Of a stretch of 8,933 nucleotides of DNA, positions 1 through 5,286 are shown in pieces. The notes under the pieces are model-generated. The model ran no database searches. It was not told the origin of the DNA and saw only the letters and a list, made by a program, of their open reading frames with translations. Position 1 is the stretch's first letter. Each line of letters opens with the position of its first letter. The DNA comes from an uncultured Oscillochloris sp. Its GTDB lineage: Bacteria > Chloroflexota > Chloroflexia > Chloroflexales > Chloroflexaceae. The translations under genes were made by a program, and so were the position numbers. The stretch covers positions 1-8,933 of the forward strand of contig CAIRDL010000794.1 of the NCBI GenBank assembly GCA_903877345.1. The letters run 5' to 3'.

Positions 1-1
1 G

Positions 2-1276
2 TATGGGGATGGGGGATGGGGGAGAGGGGAAGGGAAAGGGGATGGGAATCATGTGCCCCGATCTCCATCCCCCATCCCCCATCCTCCATCCCCCACTCGC
101 GCCTATGTTGAGGCGATGGGCGAATTGGGCGACTATTACCATCGCCAGTACGAACACGGCAACCGAGACGTGATCGCCATGCTACGCGCTGAGGAGGCGA
201 ACCTGCTGCACGCCCGACGGTTGGCGCTGCGGCATGGTTGGTATTATCAAATTACCAGTGCGATGCAGGGGCTGTTCCGGCTTTACGACCACACCGGGCG
301 GCGGGCCGAGTGGCGCACCCTGGTTGAGGAGCTTGTGCCGAGCTTCGTAGACCCAACGAGCGACGGCCCGCTGCCGGGGCGGGAGGATGAGTGGAAATTG
401 GTGAATGACTACCGCGTGAGGCTGCTGAGCGAGGAGCGACAGTGGGCTGCTGCCGCCAAGCTACAGGGGTTGAAAATAGACTACGCCCGCCAACAGGCCA
501 CGCCGCTGCTTGCCTTGCCACCGGAGCAACTGGACGCGGGGCAGCGCAACACCCTCCGCTCGCTGGCGGTGTCGGTTGAACAGCTTGGACATCTTCAGCG
601 CGAAGCGGGCGCGGCGGCGTGTGTGGGGAGCTACCAAGAAGCGTTACAAGTCTTTGAGCGAATTGGCGCACAGACTGAAGCTGCCGTGATTGCCTTCAAC
701 TTAGGGCACGCCTACCTGACTTTACCCGCGCTGCACGACTTGGTACAGGCCGAAACGTGGTATCGGCGCAGCCTAGAGCTAATGCCCGAAAGAGACCGTC
801 TAGGCAGGGGCAAGATGCTGGGCCAACTCGGCTTCGTGGCGAAGGAACGGTTCAAGGAAGCGCGGCAGTCCGGGGAGTCGGCGGCGGTGCTGGTGGAACA
901 TTTGAACAACGCACTGCGAGCCTACCAGGAAGCGCTTGGCATGATGCCGCCAGACGAAGTGCAGTCACGCGCCATCATCCACAACGCGCTTGGCAACATC
1001 TACAGCGATGCCGGGCAGACCGAGCAGGCGGTGGCGCACTACCGCGAAGCGATCCGCTACTTTGAGCAGGCGGGCAACCTCTACAACGCAGCGGTGACCC
1101 GCGAGAACGTCGCCATCGCCTACATGCAGGCGGGGCGGTTCGCCGATGCGTTGTTGTTCGCGCAGGCGGCGCAGCGCAACTACGTGCAGTTCGGCCCGGC
1201 GGCGGCGGATCGGGTGGCGTTAGCGCAGGGGCTTATTGAGGAGATTGAGGGGCTGATGAGGAAGGGGGGCGGGTAG
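2..1276 (+). CDS. TPR-repeat protein, C-terminal part, probably of a STAND/NB-ARC ATPase (partial at left edge)
   Basis: The frame is open from the left window edge, so the true start is probably outside; the first usable start here is GTG at 53 (407 residues). Numbering from that GTG, residues 1-15 are Pro/Ser/His-rich and encoded by the low-complexity repeat. Residues 18-145 form an alpha-helical region with the wording of the linker after NB-ARC in AfsR/STAND proteins (RAEEANLLHARRLAL, then HTGRRAEWRTLVEELV). TPR-like helical pairs follow at about 207-245, 252-297, 306-341 and 345-380, the clearest being ALGNIYSDAGQTEQAVAHY. There is no signal peptide or membrane segment, so it is cytoplasmic. 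In such proteins the TPR array usually senses a ligand for an N-terminal NTPase or effector; that half, if it exists, lies off the window. TPR assignment is fairly secure; STAND membership is inference. Confidence 0.8.
   Translation, partial: YGDGGWGRGEGKGDGNHVPRSPSPIPHPPSPTRAYVEAMGELGDYYHRQYEHGNRDVIAMLRAEEANLLHARRLALRHGWYYQITSAMQGLFRLYDHTGRRAEWRTLVEELVPSFVDPTSDGPLPGREDEWKLVNDYRVRLLSEERQWAAAAKLQGLKIDYARQQATPLLALPPEQLDAGQRNTLRSLAVSVEQLGHLQREAGAAACVGSYQEALQVFERIGAQTEAAVIAFNLGHAYLTLPALHDLVQAETWYRRSLELMPERDRLGRGKMLGQLGFVAKERFKEARQSGESAAVLVEHLNNALRAYQEALGMMPPDEVQSRAIIHNALGNIYSDAGQTEQAVAHYREAIRYFEQAGNLYNAAVTRENVAIAYMQAGRFADALLFAQAAQRNYVQFGPAAADRVALAQGLIEEIEGLMRKGGG
4..95. repeat. G-rich/C-rich low-complexity inverted repeat inside the TPR reading frame
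   Basis: Bases 4-48 are runs of GGGGAT/GGGGGA on the plus strand. Bases 56-95 are runs of CCCCAT/CCTCCAT, so the second arm is an imperfect reverse complement of the first around a spacer near 49-55. Four or more G-runs of at least three on each strand make both arms capable of G-quadruplex formation. Translated, the insert gives Gly/Asp/Trp-rich then Pro/Ser/His-rich sequence with no stop codon, so it sits in frame as a linker. Confidence 0.75.
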
Positions 1277-1278
1277 GG

Positions 1279-1506
1279 GTGGCCTGCGACAGGCTCAGGC
1301 GGCGAAAGCGTTGGCTGAGCTTGTCGAAGCCAACGAGAGCGCTGCCTTCGACAAGCTCAGGCAGCGATGGGGCGTTGGCTCAGGCGACGGATGCCGACCA
1401 CTTGGCGGCACAGTTTCACGCCCACATGAACCGGGGCGTGTTGCTGCTCTATCAACAGGTGAAGGCGCTGTCTGATCTGTATAAGCTGGCAACGGTGCTA
1501 CAATAG
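1279..1506 (+). CDS. Doubtful small ORF overlapping the REP-like repeats
   Basis: A 75-codon frame opens with GTG three bases after the TPR stop and ends with TAG inside the hairpin at 1494-1510. Its first ~35 codons are the REP-like repeat (for example LSLSKP, the usual translation of such repeats) and are unlikely to be authentic protein. The last ~45 residues (LAQATDADHLAAQFHAH onward to YKLATVLQ) look like ordinary amphipathic helix with host-like codon use. They may be the remaining end of a small protein whose beginning was overwritten by the repeat. I do not recognise it and see no convincing ribosome-binding site. Confidence 0.25.
   Translation: MACDRLRRRKRWLSLSKPTRALPSTSSGSDGALAQATDADHLAAQFHAHMNRGVLLLYQQVKALSDLYKLATVLQ
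1283..1362. repeat. REP-like paired hairpins with core CTGAGCTTGTCGAAG
   Basis: Two 27-base hairpins face each other. The first (1310-1336) is CGTTGGC, loop TGAGCTTGTCGAA, GCCAACG. The second (1340-1366) is CGCTGCC, loop TTCGACAAGCTCA, GGCAGCG. The loops are exact reverse complements, while the 7-bp stems differ in sequence yet each pairs perfectly. A degenerate third copy of the second unit lies at 1283-1304, with three mismatches in 22. This is the layout of REP/BIME-type palindromic repeats, and cores of this type are common between genes in many bacteria. The unit lies just after the TPR stop codon, so it may also act as a transcript-end hairpin. Confidence 0.75.
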
Positions 1507-1510
1507 CACC
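1494..1510 (+). promoter_or_regulatory. Putative extended -10 within a palindrome, upstream of the Uma2 gene
   Basis: TGCTACAAT at 1496-1504 fits an extended -10 box (TGnTAnnnT). It lies within a perfect 7-bp inverted repeat with a 3-base loop: GGTGCTA at 1494-1500, TAGCACC at 1504-1510. No good -35 is visible. The start codon at 1549 is about 45 bases downstream, a normal leader length. The palindrome could be an operator or simply a hairpin; no T-run follows, so it is not a classical terminator. Confidence 0.35.
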
Positions 1511-1548
1511 ACCGTGCGAACAACGCATGGAGGAAAGCGAGGGTTGGG

Positions 1549-2112
1549 ATGACGACGACTGAAACGGTGCGTCGCGCCTTCAATGTTTACGAGTATGCGT
1601 CTATGCGTGAGCGTGGCATCTTGACGGAGACGGAGCGCGTTGAGTTGCTTGATGGGGACATCCGCGTTATGAGTCCCATTGGCCCGTTGCACGCTGCCGT
1701 TGTCTCGAAGATCGTCAAATACCTGACGGCCCAACTCGGTGATACTGCTATTGTCAGTCCGCAAAACCCGGTGCGCCTAAATGACTATAGTGAGCCACAG
1801 CCTGATCTTGCGGTGCTCCGCTATCGCGCTGATTTTTATGCCCAGGCGCATCCCACCGCTGACGCCAGCCTGATCTTGATTGAGGTTGCTGACTCGACCG
1901 TTGCCTACGACCGAGGCGAGAAGATCCCGCGCTACGCAGCGGCTGGCATTCCCGAAGTGTGGCTGCTTGATCTTCCTCAACAGATGATTGAGCAATACAC
2001 CGTCCCCGCCAGAGGCCAGTACACCCGTGTGCAGCGTCTCTTCCCCGGCGACACGCTTACCTCACCCACGGTGTCCGGCATCGTCCTCCCTGTCGGCGCA
2101 CTTGTCGGGTAA
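1549..2112 (+). CDS. Uma2-family (DUF820) PD-(D/E)XK endonuclease-fold protein
   Basis: The 187-residue length is typical of the Uma2/DUF820 family, which is abundant in Chloroflexota and cyanobacteria, has a restriction-endonuclease fold and has no settled physiological role. Conserved parts visible: N-terminal MRERGILTETERVELLDGDI (19-38) with E32 and the LLDG turn; SPIGPLHAAVV (42-52); the nuclease core PQPDLAVL with D86; LILIEVADST with E112; the RGEKIPRYAAAGIPEVWLLDL block (122-142) with K125. These supply the expected D-E-K metal-binding set. The ATG at 1549 is preceded by GGAGG at 1529-1533, a rather long spacing of 15 bases. The stop is only 15 bases before the desulfurase fragment, so the two were probably co-transcribed. 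Family call is firm; function is not. Confidence 0.9.
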   Translation: MTTTETVRRAFNVYEYASMRERGILTETERVELLDGDIRVMSPIGPLHAAVVSKIVKYLTAQLGDTAIVSPQNPVRLNDYSEPQPDLAVLRYRADFYAQAHPTADASLILIEVADSTVAYDRGEKIPRYAAAGIPEVWLLDLPQQMIEQYTVPARGQYTRVQRLFPGDTLTSPTVSGIVLPVGALVG

Positions 2113-2127
2113 AGAGGAAGGTGTCTG

Positions 2128-2466
2128 ATGCCCCGCCTGCCCATCTACATGGATCATCACGCCACCACGCCGGTTGAGCCACGGGTACTCGCTGCGATGC
2201 TGCCCTACTTCACCGAGAGGTTCGGCAATGCCGCCAGTAAAGACCACACCTTCGGCTACCAAGCAAGCCAAGCGATTGAACAGGCCCGCGTTCAGGTGGC
2301 CGCGCTGATCAATGCCCGCCCCGACGAAATTATCTTCACCAGCGGAGCCACTGAGTCCGATAATCTCGCCCTCTTCGGTGTAGCTGAACGCTATGCTGAC
2401 CAAGGCGACCATTTCATCACCTGTGTCACCGAACACAAGGCGATCCTCGACGCCGCGAAGCACCTA
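2128..2466 (+). pseudogene. Cysteine desulfurase (IscS/DndA type), 5' fragment only
   Basis: About 113 residues of a normally ~380-400-residue PLP enzyme that moves sulfur from cysteine to a protein persulfide, for Fe-S clusters, thiolation or, as DndA, DNA phosphorothioation. Visible family blocks: YMDHHATTPVEPRVLAAMLP (7-26), FGNAAS (32-37), FTSGATESDNLA (70-81) and TEHKAILDAAKHL (101-113) with the PLP-stacking His103. After this the family match stops; the frame runs nine or ten more foreign codons to TAA at 2497-2499. The PLP lysine and the catalytic cysteine loop are absent, so the product cannot be active. The start has a strong Shine-Dalgarno (AGAGGAAG, 2113-2120). The break at ~2464-2470 coincides with the end of an oppositely oriented gene, marking a recombination junction. 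IscS versus DndA cannot be settled from this part; the DndB-like remnant nearby favours DndA. Confidence 0.85.
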
Positions 2467-3342
2467 TCCATCCTTCAGCGGTGCCAACGTCCCTGCTAAC
2501 AGATAACGAGCGAACCGCTCGAACTGCCATTCGAGCTGATTCTGGCTCAACTGGAGCAGCCATTTGCTACAGGTGGAGCTTGCCTTGCCACTTTCCAGCA
2601 CGCTCTGAAACGAAGGCCCCCAATCCGCGATGAGGCTGGTAAGTTCGTTATAGCGCTTAGCTTGACTGGGCTGTCGCTCAACTACCTTGCAAGGCAATCC
2701 ATGCTCACGTGCGGCGGTTGCTACTGTAACGACCAAGCGTTGCCCAGCGAAAATATACGGATCGACCAAAATCAAGGTGGTGTGCTTAAGATCTAGCCGA
2801 CCGGACGGCATACTGCTGTTGATTTCCGGGTTGCCCCTTACGAGCCGCTTGGGGAAGACCTGTTCCAACTGCTTACCAAAGCGAACCTCACTGCTGTTGG
2901 GAAAGCCAGCTTGCGCGGGATGAAGAAAGATGCGCTCAACCTCCTCCAGCGTGTTCAGGGACTCATTCGCACGGTTGAAGTCACGCGCACCGGCGGAGCG
3001 GAGCGTCACTGCTAGGTCATTTGCGGCAAGCAATGCCCGTGGGTGAATCTGGAAAAGGATTGGCCCGTAGACATTGGGTGTGCCAGCGTGACCACGAGTG
3101 AAGATCAAGCCAAAGTCTGAGAAATTGACAAAAATCTTATCCCAGACACCATGCTCCTGATCGGCACCATCGCTGTCAAAGGTGGTAAAAGTCTGACGAT
3201 TCTGCTCAAGCAGCGCTCGCGAGGGGATACCGCCAAGGTTAAGATAGGCCAGAAAGTCCAGATATTGGCAGGCATGAAACACTGAAGCTTCGCGGCGTTC
3301 GAGTAACGCCACGAATGCGGCAATTTGGCTACCACGAAACAT
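2464..3342 (-). CDS. Unrecognised 292-residue protein; candidate DarT-like ADP-ribosyltransferase fold
   Basis: I do not recognise a named family. The layout recalls DarT/DUF4433-type ADP-ribosyltransferases: an early histidine after a hydrophobic strand (VFHACQYLDFLAYL, H23), a GGIPSR turn (37-42), then IFVNFSDFG (70-78) and GPILFQIHPRALL (93-105), and a late Glu after a serine pair (NSSEVRFGKQLE, 149-160; E152), where DarT proteins have their catalytic Glu. That comparison is inference. Residues ~188-292 add a helical C-terminal part. No signal peptide or transmembrane segment. Start: ATG preceded by CAGGAAAC, a good ribosome-binding site, 57 bases after its upstream partner, so the two are likely one operon. 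The TAG stop at 2466-2464 falls on the breakpoint in the desulfurase gene, so the C-terminus may have been created or trimmed by the rearrangement. Confidence 0.7.
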   Translation of the reverse strand: MFRGSQIAAFVALLERREASVFHACQYLDFLAYLNLGGIPSRALLEQNRQTFTTFDSDGADQEHGVWDKIFVNFSDFGLIFTRGHAGTPNVYGPILFQIHPRALLAANDLAVTLRSAGARDFNRANESLNTLEEVERIFLHPAQAGFPNSSEVRFGKQLEQVFPKRLVRGNPEINSSMPSGRLDLKHTTLILVDPYIFAGQRLVVTVATAAREHGLPCKVVERQPSQAKRYNELTSLIADWGPSFQSVLESGKASSTCSKWLLQLSQNQLEWQFERFARYLLAGTLAPLKDG

Positions 3343-3399
3343 GAACTTGTTTCCTGTGACAAAAGAGCGGTTGGCAGGTGTGCAGTGCTGGTGAGCAGA

Positions 3400-4461
3400 T
3401 CACGAAAAGCCTTCAAAGGCAAGTTGCTCTAGCGGTGCGTGCAAGGATTGTGCCGCGTAGTTATTTCGATCCGGCTGCTCTTCGGGTGCAAGGCGCTCGC
3501 TCGACTCTGGGTCAGGAACGGATTGAGCGGATCTGGCAAAAGCTACTTGCGGCAAACAAGGATCTAGGTTCTGTTGCACCTTGCTCAACACCGTATCGGT
3601 GGCAAGATGCGCCGTCAACGTTGCAGCTTCGGATGTAAGCAGTTCGTACACGCGGGGCCATGCACGTTGCCAAAGCTCGCTGGCCGCATCGTACGTAAGG
3701 CCAACCTGGCGTAACCGCCAAGCGGTCTCATGGCGAAACCAAACTCCGCTCAGATCAGCATTCACGCGGGCACTCTCAAAGTAGAAACTGGCCCACGCCA
3801 ACTGCCGAGGTGGGATACGTAATTGGGTTGCAGCTTGCCGCAGCGCGATCTTCCCTGCTGGCGTATGCTTATCAATGCCAACCCAAACGGGGCAAGCTAG
3901 GGGAACGGTGGGCAACGCTTGGCGTTCTGGCAAGCCATCAATGACGGCTAGATAGGCCGCTGCCTGCATGAAAGCGCGATCCCAAGGCCAACCACCTCGA
4001 CGATGCCCACGCCGGGCAGCCTCTACCAGCTGTTGCTGATCCGACGAGTGTGCCTGTCCTGCAACCCAAGCCCAGAACGCCTCAGGCCGCTCGATTGCCT
4101 GCTTGATGATGCGGATATGTGCATCAAAAGCGGGGTCAGAACATACCGTTGTTTCGCCTTCAGCCAAGGCATAGGCCATTGCGCCTAGGCCAGCTGCATC
4201 CTTGTACTTGGGATAGGCCGCAACACGTTCCAATACGGCGCTCACGGAAGCAAAATCACGGGTGAGGGTGTTGAGTTCAGCACCCAAGGGCCAACATTCC
4301 TCGCAAACGATAACTGCTACCCGCTGACGGAGCCAAGCCCGATCACCAGCCGTGAAAAGATGCTCAGTGAGCCGTCGCGTTAGTTCGACATCACCCCGGC
4401 GTACCGCCTTTTGCAACAAGGAGCGGCACATAGGATGCGTGGTTGGACTGCGTTGGCGCAT
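3400..4461 (-). CDS. Unrecognised 353-residue helical protein with a RarA/MgsA C-terminal-like region
   Basis: Mostly alpha-helical, with no Walker A motif, signal peptide or membrane segment. Residues 12-60 (SLLQKAVRRGDVELTRRL, then WLRQRVAVIVCEECWPLG) resemble the region that follows the ATPase in RarA/MgsA and clamp-loader-like proteins, where a paired-helix domain carries a 'RL.VI..EDV' type motif. Residues 194-208 (VGIDKHTPAGKIALR) and 226-234 (FYFESARVN) look like further conserved blocks in that fold. The C-terminal ~50 residues are polar and probably flexible. So it may be a stand-alone clamp-loader collar or DNA-replication-associated scaffold lacking its own ATPase; this is inference. 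Start ATG has GGAG six bases upstream in the leader. It is the first gene of a two-gene operon with the candidate ADP-ribosyltransferase. Confidence 0.75.
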   Translation of the reverse strand: MRQRSPTTHPMCRSLLQKAVRRGDVELTRRLTEHLFTAGDRAWLRQRVAVIVCEECWPLGAELNTLTRDFASVSAVLERVAAYPKYKDAAGLGAMAYALAEGETTVCSDPAFDAHIRIIKQAIERPEAFWAWVAGQAHSSDQQQLVEAARRGHRRGGWPWDRAFMQAAAYLAVIDGLPERQALPTVPLACPVWVGIDKHTPAGKIALRQAATQLRIPPRQLAWASFYFESARVNADLSGVWFRHETAWRLRQVGLTYDAASELWQRAWPRVYELLTSEAATLTAHLATDTVLSKVQQNLDPCLPQVAFARSAQSVPDPESSERLAPEEQPDRNNYAAQSLHAPLEQLAFEGFS

Positions 4462-4533
4462 CTTTACGCTCCAATGATTCTGCTACCTCATGACCCTCGC
4501 TTCTCCATGCGTGGAGCCGCTACGGTGCTGAAA

Positions 4534-4562
4534 AGTATAGCGTAGCGCAATCCTCAACGCAA
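4534..4562 (-). promoter_or_regulatory. Predicted sigma70-type promoter for the two-gene cassette
   Basis: On the minus strand TTGCGT (4562-4557), a 17-base spacer and TATACT (4539-4534) make a good -35/-10 pair about 70 bases before the ATG at 4461. A 7-bp inverted repeat, CGCTACG at 4518-4524 and CGTAGCG at 4541-4547, brackets the -10 box and could be an operator. Confidence 0.45.
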
Positions 4563-4612
4563 TGCGGCAACCGTGAGTATCGCCGCCCAGCCTGTATGCG
4601 CTGACGGCTGAA

Positions 4613-4788
4613 TGCAGCAATCCTATCAGAGTCATGAAGGTTGCCCGGCGGTTGAAGCCGTGGGTTCTAGTTCTATGGTTACAAAGGCCGCCTATGCAGC
4701 CCGCATGAGCCTGCGAGGCAGGCTTCGTACCCACAAGAGCTAGAGGCTTCAGCCTCCCAGTTTCACAACCCGGATAGGCTTGCTATAG
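4613..4788. repeat. 176-bp palindromic MITE-like element
   Basis: The whole segment is a long imperfect inverted repeat. Left arm: GCAATCCTATCAG, GTCATGAAGG, CGGTTGAAGCCG, CTAGTTCTATGGTTAC, AAAGGCCGCCT. Reverse complement of the right arm: GCAAGCCTATCCG, GTTGTGAAAC, AGGCTGAAGCCT, CTAGCTCTTGTGGGTAC, GAAGCCTGCCT, in the same order. The arms are split by a short loop near 4694-4708. No protein is encoded; a minus-strand frame at 4483-4734 is a by-product. Its terminal sequence is shared with the element at 8469-8562, so both belong to one family. It fills most of the 364-base gap between the two-gene cassette and the DndB-like remnant. Confidence 0.8.
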
Positions 4789-4789
4789 G
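4762..4789 (+). promoter_or_regulatory. Outward-facing promoter-like end of the palindromic element
   Basis: TTCACA (4762-4767), a 16-base spacer and TATAGG (4784-4789) fit a sigma70 promoter pointing right, toward the DndB-like remnant. The same arrangement recurs at the end of the second element, 8495-8468 on the minus strand. A further TGCTACAAT, like the one before the Uma2 gene, lies at 4806-4814. Confidence 0.4.
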
Positions 4790-4825
4790 CCAAAGCATAA
4801 GCTTCTGCTACAATGGCGCTCTCCA

Positions 4826-5181
4826 TTGAGGATCACACATCTCCGACTCCCAGGTTCGCTCAGCCTAACGAGACCCGCAGCTTTGCATACCGGCACCTAC
4901 AGCTTCCCCGCGCTACGCCTGCACCAAGGTGAACACACCTACTATCTCATTCACTGTCCGTTGCGGTTGCTCCCGCGCCTGCTGCTCTTTGATGAGCTTG
5001 AGGTACCTGCGCCTATCCGGCAGGCCCAATGGCTTGACCCCGCAGCCGTTGCGCGCTGGACACGCTATTTGTCTGCCCACCAAATAGTATCAGCCTGACC
5101 GCCAGTGCGCTGAAGCAGATCTTGGGCCTCGAACGCACCGCACGCGAAGGCGAGTTGGAACGTCTGTTGGCGGGGTTATAG
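4826..5181 (+). pseudogene. dndB: DndB-like (DGQHR family) remnant, frameshifted and internally deleted
   Basis: The first frame (TTG at 4826 to TGA at 5098, 90 codons) carries the N-terminal signature of DndB-type DGQHR proteins: TYSFPALRLHQGEHTYYLI (24-42), CPLRLLPRLLLFDELEVP (44-61), then an arginine-glutamine segment. This corresponds to the usual FPAIRG-Q-G-YY, CPLRLIP, LFDEEELPPELRAQR. The match continues in another frame from about 5080: PNSISLTAS, then a short tail ALKQILGLERTAREGELE ending at TAG 5179-5181. The tail may be the native C-terminus after a large deletion, since DndB is normally ~350 residues. DndB is the transcriptional regulator of dndBCDE phosphorothioation operons. 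No dndC, dndD or dndE lies nearby. Family call is from recognised wording and is moderate; non-functionality is clear. Confidence 0.55.
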
Positions 5182-5286
5182 AACTGTATGAGATGGACAC
5201 GGCACCACGCGCATAAATCGTCTCCAGGTTACGGGCCGCGCCAACAGCGTTAGATGGATGTCCATTGTGCCAAAAGAATATAAATT

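Noticed and set aside
252..671. Minus-strand 139-codon frame antisense to the TPR gene
   Set aside because: Arg/Pro/Ser/Ala-rich translation typical of the reverse strand of a GC-rich gene; no ribosome-binding site or family resemblance.
4483..4734. Minus-strand 83-codon frame
   Set aside because: It overlaps the promoter region of the two-gene cassette and one arm of the palindromic element; composition is Cys/Arg/His-rich with no family resemblance and no ribosome-binding site.
5252..5263. Terminator for the R-M operon at the small palindrome ATGGATGTCCAT
   Set aside because: Only a 5-bp stem with no U-run on the operon's strand; no convincing terminator is visible after the endonuclease stop.
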